From Bacillus sp. Marseille-Q3570 (GTDB taxonomy: Bacteria; Bacillota; Bacilli; Bacillales; Fictibacillaceae): DNA of 64,000 bases. Below the pieces are notes generated by a model that did not search any database, had not been told where the DNA came from, and saw only the letters and a list, made by a program, of their open reading frames with translations. A program made the translations under genes and the position numbers. Where the stretch lies: NCBI RefSeq assembly GCF_946151055.1, contig NZ_CAMGYZ010000018.1:22734-86733 (forward strand). The letters run 5' to 3'. Of the stretch, positions 29,495-37,370 are shown in pieces (the stretch's first letter is position 1; every line of letters begins with the position of its first letter).

Positions 29495-29974
29495 ATGAAC
29501 AACACCTTATTGGAAGCAGTGAAAACATTGTTGGCAGAAACATTCGATGGGCCGGAAAAAAACGAAAGCTGGTACACGGAGGCGAAACCAGGTAGCGGGA
29601 TCTTCGGGACACTTGATAGACTATCGGCAGAGGAAGCGTCCATACCGATCCAGGGAACGACGATTGCTGCTCACACGGATCATACTCGCTATTACCTATG
29701 GGTGGCGAACACCTACATGAAAGGTGAAAAGCCGAACTCGAACTGGGAAGAATCATGGAAAATCACTTCTGTTGATCAGATGACATGGCAACGATTTAAA
29801 GATGAACTCAATATGGAATACAAAACGGTACTAGAAAAAATCGAACGGTTGGATACGATAGATGAACAGACCGCTAATGGATTGTGTGGCATATTGGCCC
29901 ACTCCGCATATCATCTCGGGGCCATCCGGCAAATGGTCAAAGTCATTAAAGTCCCAAGCGAAACCACAAAATAA
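29495..29974 (+). CDS. DinB-superfamily protein
   Basis: This 159-residue four-helix-bundle protein of the DinB/YfiT-like superfamily has members that are metal-dependent thiol (bacillithiol) transferases or of unknown function. The three metal-ligand histidines can be placed in AHTDHTRYY near residue 60 and ILAHSAYHLGAIRQM near 131-139. TAGGAGG precedes the ATG. It stands alone after the sigma/anti-sigma pair and may be part of its regulon, which is inference. Confidence 0.8.
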   Translation: MNNTLLEAVKTLLAETFDGPEKNESWYTEAKPGSGIFGTLDRLSAEEASIPIQGTTIAAHTDHTRYYLWVANTYMKGEKPNSNWEESWKITSVDQMTWQRFKDELNMEYKTVLEKIERLDTIDEQTANGLCGILAHSAYHLGAIRQMVKVIKVPSETTK

Positions 29975-29997
29975 AATACTATAGTAGAAACACACCC

Positions 29998-30058
29998 GGT
30001 GCCAGGCACGACAATTTAACCCTTGGGCCCCAAGGGATTTAAATTGGTGCCTGGCACC
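29998..30058. repeat. GGTGCCAGGCACC-family repeat, copy 5, full hairpin form
   Basis: GGTGCCAGGCAC (29998-30009) and GGTGCCTGGCACC (30046-30058) are the ends of a nearly continuous inverted repeat. Inside are matching AATTTAA arms and a CCCTTGG/CCAAGGG centre (30020-30036). The 61-base element would fold to a single long hairpin. It sits between two genes in the same direction. Confidence 0.9.
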
Positions 30059-30134
30059 ATTTTCTATAGAGATGAAACTTTTGGCTTATTGGTTCGTAGG
30101 TAATAGTACTCGAAAAAGGCGGGAGAGGATTCGC

Positions 30135-30488
30135 ATGCAAGTGACGACGGAACAGATCAAACAAATGTTAAAAGAAGATGAACAACTACTAGCGACAAGA
30201 CGTTGTTCTTTACTCACCTATATATTCACGTTCACACCGAGACCTGGTGTGCTTGCTGCAACAACTGAACGGCTTATGTTCGTTGGCGATTATCTGATCC
30301 AGCCTGGTGAACTGGTTGAAACCTACGATTATACAACGATACAAAAATTCCAACTGAAGAAGGGTCTTTTCTACCCGCGTTTTTCCTTGAAGGTGAAAGG
30401 CGACCAGGTACAGTTCAAATATCTATCCGATAGCCAACCTCAGGCTTTCATTGAATTGGTCAACGCACAACGGAAGCATATGAGTTAA
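30135..30488 (+). CDS. PH-like domain protein (YokE-like)
   Basis: This 117-residue soluble protein has the sequence pattern of a bacterial pleckstrin-homology domain of the YokE-like type: a leading helix (TEQIKQMLKEDEQLLAT) followed by beta strands with GVLAATTERLMFVG, the segment where these domains carry their T-x-x-R motif. I use the ATG at 30135 with GGGAGAGG upstream. The open frame from 30072 crosses the end of the repeat region. Binding partner unknown. Confidence 0.75.
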   Translation: MQVTTEQIKQMLKEDEQLLATRRCSLLTYIFTFTPRPGVLAATTERLMFVGDYLIQPGELVETYDYTTIQKFQLKKGLFYPRFSLKVKGDQVQFKYLSDSQPQAFIELVNAQRKHMS

Positions 30489-30621
30489 GCACAATAATGG
30501 AAGTGTGAGTATGCTTCGAATCAACAAAGGTTACAATTCAGCTGAAATTTCCTATTAAAAAGTGGATTAACCTTCTTCATTTCAGGGTATAGATACATGA
30601 CTTTGTAAAGGAGGAAGAGTT

Positions 30622-31221
30622 ATGTCAACTCTACATACCTTAATCTTAAATTGTTCACTGAAAACGAAAGAGAACATCTCTCATACACAAGCATTGACCA
30701 ATTATTCACTTGAAATTTTGCAGGATCACGACGTTTCTTTCGAAATGCTATGGCTTGCGGATTATAATATCGGCTATTCGACGAACGATGAACCTGGACT
30801 TGAAGACGATTGGCCACAGATTTTTGAAAAAGTGAAGGCAGCAGACATCGTCATTTTCGCGACACCGTTATGGATTGAAGAAAAGAGCAGTATTGCGGCA
30901 CTTGTCATCGAGCGGCTCTATGCGGAAAGCGACAACACGATCGAAAATGGACCTTCACTCTTCTACAACAAGGTAGGTGGTGTGCTCATCACAGGAAACG
31001 AAATCGGCGCCAAACCTGCTGCCCAGTCGATCCTGTATGCACTCTCCCATATCGGCTTTACAATTCCGCCGAATGGTGATTCGTATTGCATTTGCAACGA
31101 TTGCGAAACAGCAGTCGATGCAACCGCGATTAAAAAAATGAGCAACAACCTCGTGTACTTCGCCGGGCTTTTGAAAGATTATCCGATCCCAGCTGAAGAA
31201 AGTCCGCTCGAGCAAGTTTAG
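30622..31221 (+). CDS. NADPH-dependent FMN reductase-family (flavodoxin-like) protein
   Basis: This 199-residue flavodoxin-fold protein is probably an NAD(P)H-dependent FMN oxidoreductase. The FMN-phosphate loop is near the N-terminus (ILNCSLKTKENISHTQ), and the middle strand AADIVIFATPLWIEEKSSIAALVIERL is typical of the family. The GGVLITGNEIGAKPAAQSILYALSHIGFTIPP segment is also family-like. AAAGGAGGAAG precedes the ATG, and a terminator follows. The substrate is unknown. Confidence 0.85.
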   Translation: MSTLHTLILNCSLKTKENISHTQALTNYSLEILQDHDVSFEMLWLADYNIGYSTNDEPGLEDDWPQIFEKVKAADIVIFATPLWIEEKSSIAALVIERLYAESDNTIENGPSLFYNKVGGVLITGNEIGAKPAAQSILYALSHIGFTIPPNGDSYCICNDCETAVDATAIKKMSNNLVYFAGLLKDYPIPAEESPLEQV

Positions 31222-31231
31222 ATGCAGTATA

Positions 31232-31257
31232 AGCTCCCGTTTTGGGGGCTTTTTTTC
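31232..31257 (+). terminator. Rho-independent terminator after the FMN reductase gene
   Basis: AGCTCCC (31232-31238) pairs with GGGGGCT (31244-31250) with one G-U pair, followed by TTTTTTT. Confidence 0.92.
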
Positions 31258-31358
31258 ACTGTAAGATTGCCTCTGTCACAGGAAAGTAGACGCGATCCAA
31301 AAGCTTCCTTGTCATAAAGATACTGAACGCTCAACAGAACGCGTTTGACCGGTTTAAA

Positions 31359-31495
31359 TTAGAGGACAACTGTTCCTTTATTCGGGTGGAATACCCCCGG
31401 ATGTTTCTAGTTTCAGGCAAATAAGGTCGCTGGTGTCCTCTAATATTTTCAAGATGGGGGATTTGAAGCTAATAAGGTCGCTGATGTCCTCTAAT
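31359..31495. repeat. AATAAGG...GTCC repeat family, locus 1
   Basis: Two direct units, AATAAGGTCGCTGGTGTCC then TCTAA (from 31420) and AATAAGGTCGCTGATGTCC then TCTAA (from 31471), are 51 bases apart. An inverted, more diverged unit (TTAGAGGACAACTGTTCC) starts near 31359. The same unit type recurs near 53.9 kb with GTTAG in place of TCTAA. No gene is visible here. Confidence 0.75.
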
Positions 31496-31635
31496 TTTAT
31501 CAGTGAAAAATTTTCGTACTTTACAGAAGGCACATCTTTCACCAAAGCTCGACTTTGCCAGGATTTCTTTTTATACTTGTAAAAAATTCCACCATCTAGT
31601 AAGCTATAGATAAACTATTTGGAGTGAAAGGATTT

Positions 31636-31819
31636 AGGTTACCTGTATGCCAACATACTCTTTGTAATGGAAAACATTTTGGATATGGACACTCTCGAGG
31701 CGGTCTTTTTGAAGGCTTGCTGAACGGGAGTAGTCTGTCAAAATCCCATTACAAAGGAACGTAACCAATATCTGCAGCATGCATGATATAGGGGTTCCCT
31801 TAAGGGGGCCTCTTTTTTG
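31636..31819 (+). ncRNA. Structured RNA with three-way junction and intrinsic terminator, class unknown
   Basis: By eye the plus strand folds as follows. P1 is GGTTAC 31638-31643 with GTAACC 31762-31767. A hairpin GTATG-CCAA-CATAC lies at 31646-31659. A long arm begins with a perfect 11-pair stem (CTTTGTAATGG 31661-31671 with 31747-31757) and continues through ATTTTG/CAAAAT and ACTCTCG/CGGGAGT (one G-U). A small hairpin follows at 31769-31790, then a ten-pair terminator stem at 31791-31814 ending in TTTTTT. It ends 80 bases before the zinc-ribbon/S4 gene, so it is either an independent RNA of about 185 bases (6S RNA is one thought) or a leader attenuator/riboswitch. I do not recognise a known class. 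Confidence 0.65.
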
Positions 31820-31898
31820 TTGGGTTAAAAAACGTCATACTGCAAGACCTCCAAATAGAAGCGTTACGTTTCCTCACATCCCAAAAGAGGTGAAGGAA

Positions 31899-32393
31899 AT
31901 GCAGAAGGTCCGATTGACCTGGAAGCTTCAAGAAATAAATGACAATATCGTCGAAAGACATTGCAGCAATTGCGGCAAGACTGTCCGATTCACGGATACG
32001 ATGATCCGCCGCCACAACGCGAACGGAAAGAACATCTACCGGTTCGCCATCTACAAGTGTGATAAGAATCACACCTGGAACAAAAAGCTCGAAATCTATC
32101 AAGCCTATACCGATCATGCAAGAGTGGTGGAGGAACAACCAGAACAACCGAGCCAGCTCAGTGAAATTAAAATAAAAGACTACCAGACAAACGGAACTGA
32201 TAAAATCACGATCAAGCTCTCAGACGTACAAGGAAGGTTCCGTCTCGATAAAATCATAGCCGATCAAATTGAAGACTGGAGCCGGACTGAAGTCACCCAA
32301 AGGATTCATGAAGGCAGGATCCTCCTCAATGATGAGCCAGCCAAGCCTTCATCCAGACTGAAAACAGCGGATCAAATAACAATCGATCTATAA
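31899..32393 (+). CDS. Zinc-ribbon plus S4 RNA-binding domain protein
   Basis: This 164-residue protein has an N-terminal four-ligand zinc-ribbon-like segment (HCSNCGKTVRF and KCDKNH, about residues 19-55) and a C-terminal S4 RNA-binding domain (FRLDKIIADQIEDWSRTEVTQRIHEGRILLNDEPAKPSSRL, ending TIDL) like that in front of pseudouridine synthases, but no catalytic domain. AGAGGTGA lies a few bases before the ATG at 31899; an upstream ATG at 31779 falls inside the structured RNA and is rejected. A role in RNA binding is likely; the target is unknown. The structured RNA just upstream may control it or be its ligand, which is inference. Confidence 0.8.
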   Translation: MQKVRLTWKLQEINDNIVERHCSNCGKTVRFTDTMIRRHNANGKNIYRFAIYKCDKNHTWNKKLEIYQAYTDHARVVEEQPEQPSQLSEIKIKDYQTNGTDKITIKLSDVQGRFRLDKIIADQIEDWSRTEVTQRIHEGRILLNDEPAKPSSRLKTADQITIDL

Positions 32394-32404
32394 GACAATC
32401 AGGT

Positions 32405-32432
32405 CCCCCTGTCCATCACAGGGGGGGCTTTT
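32405..32432 (+). terminator. Rho-independent terminator after the S4-domain gene
   Basis: CCCCCTGT (32405-32412) pairs with ACAGGGGG (32418-32425), five-base loop, followed by GGCTTTT. Confidence 0.92.
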
Positions 32433-32477
32433 CCTTTCCAAAGAATTTGATTGTTTCGGATAAACAGGACCATAACA

Positions 32478-32507
32478 TAAAAAGGGCAAGCCATTTATGC
32501 CTGCCCT
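32478..32507 (-). terminator. Rho-independent terminator of the small minus-strand gene
   Basis: On the minus strand AGGGCAGGC pairs with GCTTGCCCT (one G-U) around a seven-base loop and is followed by TTTTT. It lies 25 bases past the stop of the 55-residue frame and supports that gene. Confidence 0.85.
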
Positions 32508-32532
32508 CGTTGATTAATATTATGATAGCTTA

Positions 32533-32700
32533 TCAATCCATCCACCAAATGTATATGGATATCACGCCAATTCCCCCAAATAACAAATAGAGATAACCGA
32601 GAATCGAGCTATTTCTATTCTTGACTTCTTTAAATCCTAAGTAATAAAATCCTAAACCAATCACGATGATCGTTAATACGATTCCTATAACTTTAAACAT
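32533..32700 (-). CDS. Small membrane protein (55 residues)
   Basis: This frame encodes two hydrophobic helices (IGIVLTIIVIGLGFYYLGF and YLYLLFGGIGVISIYIWW) separated by a charged loop (KEVKNRNSS), ending in WWMD. The ribosome site is weak and an in-frame ATG two codons upstream (32706) is possible. The matching terminator just downstream is the main support. It is convergent with the S4-domain gene. No family is recognised. Confidence 0.55.
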   Translation of the reverse strand: MFKVIGIVLTIIVIGLGFYYLGFKEVKNRNSSILGYLYLLFGGIGVISIYIWWMD

Positions 32701-33325
32701 AATCATAAGTGATCAAACCCATTCTCAATTATTTATTAGACGCGGTGATAGTAAGTACTTGTTAGATTTGCAAACTACACTTAGTAAACGACTAGAAAAT
32801 TCGACTGCTTTCCTCACTCCTCTGCTAGTTTAATAGACCATTAGAATCACTGAAGTTCCTTGAAATGGATTTGTTTCTTTATTTAAACACTACCATAAGT
32901 AAATAAATAGTAGTATTGGGTCACAAACACTAAAAAAATTCTGTCAGTCATCTCGCAAACGGGGTTATTTTCCCGATTTGACGATGCAGGAAGCCTATGA
33001 CATTTGTTGTGTTTAATGATCGATTGTAACAGCCAAACCATTCGCTAGACTAAAACTGTGCTTTAAAAAAGCAAACTGCTTGCCAGCTTCAACAAGAAAA
33101 CGGGATTATCGCATCATTTTTCCATTGTTTTTTTAAAAAGGACATCAATTCGGGAATGATTCAGAATGAAATATAGGGATATAGGTACGGAATTATTACT
33201 TGATAGTGCTATAAAAGTACTGTGGCTTACAGATCCATGACAATATGCAACAAATTCCCGAAAAAATTTTATGATAAAATTTTACATAATTCAAAATATT
33301 TTAAAATCAGGAGGGGATTGGTAAG
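32701..33325. other. Gap of about 620 bases without a recognisable gene
   Basis: I see no frame with a ribosome site, no strong hairpin followed by Ts, and no phased repeat. The last 100 bases are very AT-rich and must hold the ggt promoter, ending with an AGGAGGGG-type ribosome site at about 33311. Confidence 0.4.
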
Positions 33326-35095
33326 ATGTCGAAGTTGTACTGGAAGAAGTTCACTTACGCATTGTTGGCTGTTCTTTTGTTGTTTTCACTGGCTCCAGCT
33401 TCTGGGGTTGCAAAAAAAGACAATCCTGATGAATTGAAGGAATATGATGTCGGAACCCACGGGATGGTATCCACCTCACATACACTGGCATCGAAAGTCG
33501 GAGCAGACGTATTGAAAAAAGGTGGGAACGCAATGGATGCGGCGATCGCGATCCAATTCGCACTGAATGTCGTGGAACCGATGATGTCTGGAATCGGTGG
33601 CGGCGGCTTCATGATGGTTTATGACGCTGAAGCGGATGACGTCACGATCATCAACAGCCGTGAAAGAGCACCAGCCGGAGCCACACCTGATATGTTCCTT
33701 GATGAAAATGGGAACATCATTCCTTTTGGCGAACGTTCGACCCACGGAAATGCTGTCGGAGTTCCTGGCACGTTAAAGGGGTTGGAAACGGCTCATGAAA
33801 AATGGGGGTCAAGGTCGTTGCAGCAATTGATCACCCCGGCGATCCACCTTGCAGATAAAGGCTTTGCTATCGATGAATATCTAGCACGTATGATTGCGTC
33901 GAATGAGGACAAGCTCTCTGCCACTGCTGCTAAAGATGTCTTTTTACCAGATGGCGAACCTCTTGAAGCTGGCGAGTGGCTTCAGCAAAAAGACCTTGCA
34001 AAAACCTTGAAGTTGATCCGTGCTTATGGAACCGATGCCTTTTATAACGGAGAAATCGGGCAGGCTCTTGCTGATGTTGTGCAGGATTTCGGTGGAAGCA
34101 TGACGACAGAAGATCTTGCAAACTATGATGTGACAGAAGATGAACCGGTTTACGGTGATTATAAAAATTACGAGATTGCAAGCATGCCACCGCCAAGCTC
34201 AGGTGGTTTGACGCTCTTGCAAATGCTTAAGCTGTTGGAAGACTTCGATATCGGGCAATACGGTGAAAATTCCGTTGAAAAATACCACTTGTTATCGGAG
34301 GCGATGAAGATCAGTTACGCGGATCGGGCAGCGTATATCGGGGATCCGGAGTTTGTTGATGTCCCGATGAATGGTATGCTCCATCCGGATTATATCGAGG
34401 AAAGACGGGCGCTGATCGATCTGGACGAAGCGAATCAGAATGTCGAAGCCGGCGACCCATGGCAATATGAAGATGCAGAACCGGCGATGGATGTCGTCGA
34501 GCAAGCGGATGATAAGGAGATGGGCGAGACGACCCACTTCACTGTCGCCGACAAATGGGGCAATGTCGTTTCCTATACGACAACGATTGAACAGGTATTC
34601 GGTACAGGAATCATGGTCCCAGGTTACGGCTTGATGCTGAATAATGAAATCACAGACTTCGATGCTCGTCCAGGTGGAGCAAATGAAGTACAGCCGAACA
34701 AACGGCCGATGAGCAGCATGACACCGACGATGGTGCTTGAAGACGGTAAACCAGTCTTGACGCTCGGTTCACCTGGTGGTCCACGGATCATCGTTTCCGT
34801 TTTGCAAGTATTCCTGAACCTGGTCGAGTATGACATGGGACTGAAAGAAGCGATCGAGGCGCCGAGAATCTATAACTCGCACACTTCAGCCATGAACTGG
34901 GAAGAAGGCATTCCATCCGAAGTACGTTCTGAACTAGCTGCGATGGGTCATACGATCGGATCCCAGCTCACGATCGGAAACGTCCAGAGCATCCAGATCG
35001 ATTATGACAAAGGTCTATTCTACGGGGCATCCGATTCCAGACGGATTGGAGCCGCTATCGGAATAAACAAACCAGGAAAGTCACATTCTAAATAA
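33326..35095 (+). CDS. ggt: Gamma-glutamyltranspeptidase
   Basis: This 589-residue secreted N-terminal-nucleophile hydrolase hydrolyses or transfers the gamma-glutamyl group of glutathione-like compounds and, in bacilli, trims poly-gamma-glutamate. A signal peptide covers about residues 1-29 (basic start, then YALLAVLLLFSLAPASGVA). The precursor is expected to self-cleave before Thr402 in GETTHFTVADKWGN, giving the two subunits. The large-subunit NSRERAPAGAT and the small-subunit MSSMTPTMVLEDGKPVLTLGSPGG substrate loops are intact. It stands alone with its own terminator. Confidence 0.95.
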   Translation: MSKLYWKKFTYALLAVLLLFSLAPASGVAKKDNPDELKEYDVGTHGMVSTSHTLASKVGADVLKKGGNAMDAAIAIQFALNVVEPMMSGIGGGGFMMVYDAEADDVTIINSRERAPAGATPDMFLDENGNIIPFGERSTHGNAVGVPGTLKGLETAHEKWGSRSLQQLITPAIHLADKGFAIDEYLARMIASNEDKLSATAAKDVFLPDGEPLEAGEWLQQKDLAKTLKLIRAYGTDAFYNGEIGQALADVVQDFGGSMTTEDLANYDVTEDEPVYGDYKNYEIASMPPPSSGGLTLLQMLKLLEDFDIGQYGENSVEKYHLLSEAMKISYADRAAYIGDPEFVDVPMNGMLHPDYIEERRALIDLDEANQNVEAGDPWQYEDAEPAMDVVEQADDKEMGETTHFTVADKWGNVVSYTTTIEQVFGTGIMVPGYGLMLNNEITDFDARPGGANEVQPNKRPMSSMTPTMVLEDGKPVLTLGSPGGPRIIVSVLQVFLNLVEYDMGLKEAIEAPRIYNSHTSAMNWEEGIPSEVRSELAAMGHTIGSQLTIGNVQSIQIDYDKGLFYGASDSRRIGAAIGINKPGKSHSK

Positions 35096-35103
35096 CAAAA
35101 AAC

Positions 35104-35140
35104 CAGCCATAAGCATTCAACGCTTGTGGCTGATTTTTTT
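35104..35140. terminator. Terminator shared by ggt and the convergent small gene
   Basis: CAGCCATAAGC pairs with GCTTGTGGCTG around a seven-base loop, with Ts on the plus-strand side (35133-35140) and AAAAAA on the other, so it can work in both directions. The stop of the small minus-strand gene lies within it. Confidence 0.85.
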
Positions 35141-35296
35141 CGCATTTTTTACGATCACATGACGCATGGCCCGATAGATCACACTTCCGCTGAAAAAGCC
35201 GATTGCATAGATGAGCCCGACTTGAAGCCCTTCTTGAGCAAAACCGATCGCGAACCCGACGGCAGCCATGAGCAGGGGGATATTGAGTAAACGCAT
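35117..35296 (-). CDS. Small membrane protein (59 residues)
   Basis: A strong AAGGAGG with a five-base spacer precedes the ATG at 35296. The product has two hydrophobic helices (IPLLMAAVGFAIGFAQEG and VGLIYAIGFFSGSVIYRAM) and a basic tail (RHVIVKNAKKISHKR). It ends inside the shared terminator. No family is recognised, but the ribosome site makes it a convincing gene. Confidence 0.7.
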   Translation of the reverse strand: MRLLNIPLLMAAVGFAIGFAQEGLQVGLIYAIGFFSGSVIYRAMRHVIVKNAKKISHKR

Positions 35297-35425
35297 TTTT
35301 GCCTCCTTACAAACATTGGGATAGTATCTTTATATCCAAATCTTTTCCAAACAAGCCGTCCCTTAAGGATTGTTAAAAAATTCAGATTATTGTACACTGG
35401 TAATATCCGAATGAAAAGGAATGTG

Positions 35426-36154
35426 ATGTGGATGCAGGTATACAAAGGTGGAGCTGCCGGACTGAACAGCGTCTTGTTCATCGGCAAAAACTATCGCGTA
35501 AAAGCAGTCAATCACAACGGAAAACTTGAAGCAAAAGTCCAACCGCTCCATAAGGGTGAAGGCAAGCTGGATACCTTTCTGAACAAAATTCCTTTAGTCA
35601 GAGGCGTCTGGTCGATCGTCAAAGCGATGATGAATGTGTATAAGCAGGTCGTCCTGGCATTTGCGGCGCTTCTTTTATTAGGAAAAGCCTTACCAGGTGG
35701 ACAGGTTGCCAGCAGTGTGCCTTTGACGGAAAAGGAATGGTTCTTTTCAGCAGCATTGATCGTTGTAGCGGGTCTGGTCATCCGGTTCACGAGCATTTCC
35801 AAGTATCACGCGGCTGAACATATGGTTGCGCATTGCGAGGACAAAAACCTACCGTTGACCTATGAAAATGTGGCGAACCAGCCAAGAGTCCATCCGCGCT
35901 GCGGGACGAATCTTGTCGTGTTCATCGTGTTCAACACCATACTTCTTTCCTTTTTCATGGAGAGTATGTTCCTCACCATGCTGATTGCGTGGAGCATCGG
36001 CTATGAAATGTTCCGTATGAAGAGAAACCGCTTGAAGCCATTTTATAAGCTAGGCTCTTTCCTTCAATACTACTGTTTCACGAGCGAGCCTGAGGAAAAA
36101 CACCTTAACATCGCAATCGAAAGCATGAAAACGTTAAAAAGCGTAGAAGCATGA
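35426..36154 (+). CDS. DUF1385 (YqhQ-type) membrane protein
   Basis: This membrane protein of the DUF1385 family has the conserved KYHAAEHMVAHCEDKNLPLTYENV and QPRVHPRCGTN segments, with histidines, glutamate and cysteine suggesting a metal site. Four hydrophobic helices surround them. The family's role is not settled. Several in-frame ATGs exist (35390, 35411, 35426, 35432); I choose 35426 because AAAGGA lies five bases upstream and the family starts with a short stretch before YKGGAAG. That gives 242 residues. It is a stand-alone gene with its own terminator. Confidence 0.85.
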   Translation: MWMQVYKGGAAGLNSVLFIGKNYRVKAVNHNGKLEAKVQPLHKGEGKLDTFLNKIPLVRGVWSIVKAMMNVYKQVVLAFAALLLLGKALPGGQVASSVPLTEKEWFFSAALIVVAGLVIRFTSISKYHAAEHMVAHCEDKNLPLTYENVANQPRVHPRCGTNLVVFIVFNTILLSFFMESMFLTMLIAWSIGYEMFRMKRNRLKPFYKLGSFLQYYCFTSEPEEKHLNIAIESMKTLKSVEA

Positions 36155-36168
36155 TTCATAAAATCATA

Positions 36169-36192
36169 AGCTCCCGAACCGGGGGCTTTTTT
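36169..36192 (+). terminator. Rho-independent terminator after the DUF1385 gene
   Basis: AGCTCCCG pairs with (C)GGGGGCT around a short AACC loop and is followed by TTTTTT. It is nearly the same sequence as the terminator at 31232. Confidence 0.9.
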
Positions 36193-36246
36193 GCTGTGTT
36201 CCTCTTCAATAAAGAATGGAAAAAATAACATTCCCAAAACAGGTTG

Positions 36247-36303
36247 TAAAACGCTTTCATCTATTTTATACTTTACTAAATCGATTTACTAAATCGTTTT
36301 AGT
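36247..36303 (+). promoter_or_regulatory. Tandem LacI-type operators and a possible cre site
   Basis: TAAATCGATTTA (36277-36288) is a perfect 12-base palindrome with the central CG of LacI-family operators. It is directly followed by CTAAATCGTTTTAG (36289-36302), a second near-perfect one, with centres 13 bases apart. They lie 40-60 bases before the LacI-family gene and are probably bound by its product. Upstream, GTAAAACGCTTTCA (36246-36259) matches the CcpA cre consensus at 12 of 14 positions and may give catabolite control. Confidence 0.65.
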
Positions 36304-36339
36304 TACTTGACGAATAACAGATAGATTAGGAGATTTTTT

Positions 36340-37344
36340 ATGAATAGGATTACGATAGCTGATGTTGCGAAGCATGCAAAAGTTTCAAAAAGTACAGTAT
36401 CCCAATATTTGAATCAACGCTATGACTATATGGGGGAAGCAACCAAAGAACGGATCAAAAATGCGATCGACGAGCTTGGATACAGCCCCAACATCATGGC
36501 AAGAGGCTTGAAGCAGAAATCATCGACCACAATCGGTGTCATCGTCGCCAACATCTTGCACGTTTTCTCTACCCAGGTCATCCGGGCAATCGAGGATTTC
36601 TGCAATGAAAAAGGGTTCCACGTGATTGTCTGTAATGCGGATGATGATCCGGACAAAGAAAAGAAGTATATTGAAATGCTCTGGGCGAAACAGGTTGATG
36701 GCATCATCGCCTTTCCGACCGGAGGGAATGTCGAGCTGTACAGAAAGTTGGTCAAGGCACAATATCCTTTGATTTTCATGGATCGACTCATTCCGGAACT
36801 CCCAATCAACACCATTCTACTTGATAATGAAAAAGCTTCCTTCCTGGCGGTGAAGGAATTTGTGGATAAAGGTTATGACCGGATCGGGATCATCTCCCCG
36901 CCACTCGACCAACAGATCACGCCAAGGATAGAACGGGTTGAAGGATTCAAGAAGGCGTTGGAAACATATGGACTGCCTTACGAACCGGCTCACGTGATCA
37001 GCGGGGAGATCACTGACATGCAGACGAAAATTGAAACAATGATGAAAGGCCCTAATCCTCCGAACGCGATATTTGCTGTCAATGACCGTACGTTAATCGA
37101 ATTGTTGACATATACGAAAAAACATCGGATCAGGATACCAGAAGAGTTGGCACTGATCAATGTTGACGATGTGTCCTTTGCCAGCATATATAATCCCTCT
37201 TTGACGACGATTATGCAACCTGCATTCGAAATGGGGACGAAAGCGGCAGAAATGCTCTTCCATCTGATGATCGATAAAAACGGCGATGATGAAGCCGGGA
37301 TCTTCCGATTCGAACCGAAGTTGGTTGTCAGAGAATCTTGTTGA
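36340..37344 (+). CDS. LacI-family transcription regulator of the sugar-acid cluster
   Basis: This 334-residue repressor has an N-terminal helix-turn-helix and hinge (ITIADVAKHAKVSKSTVSQYLN, then LGYSPNIMARGLKQK) and a periplasmic-binding-protein-like sensor domain. The cluster it opens (hxlB, aldolase remnant, TRAP transporter, rpiA, kinase remnant, hxlA) resembles KdgR-type regulation of ketodeoxygluconate use in B. subtilis, so KdgR is a fair guess, not a certainty. Two palindromic operators precede it. The stop is 26 bases before hxlB. Confidence 0.88.
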   Translation: MNRITIADVAKHAKVSKSTVSQYLNQRYDYMGEATKERIKNAIDELGYSPNIMARGLKQKSSTTIGVIVANILHVFSTQVIRAIEDFCNEKGFHVIVCNADDDPDKEKKYIEMLWAKQVDGIIAFPTGGNVELYRKLVKAQYPLIFMDRLIPELPINTILLDNEKASFLAVKEFVDKGYDRIGIISPPLDQQITPRIERVEGFKKALETYGLPYEPAHVISGEITDMQTKIETMMKGPNPPNAIFAVNDRTLIELLTYTKKHRIRIPEELALINVDDVSFASIYNPSLTTIMQPAFEMGTKAAEMLFHLMIDKNGDDEAGIFRFEPKLVVRESC

Positions 37345-37370
37345 AAAAATCATAAAGAAAGGTGAATGCA

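Noticed and set aside
31636..31819. Known riboswitch or SRP/tmRNA/RNase P RNA
   Set aside because: None of the conserved sequences of these classes that I know are present; left as unclassified RNA.
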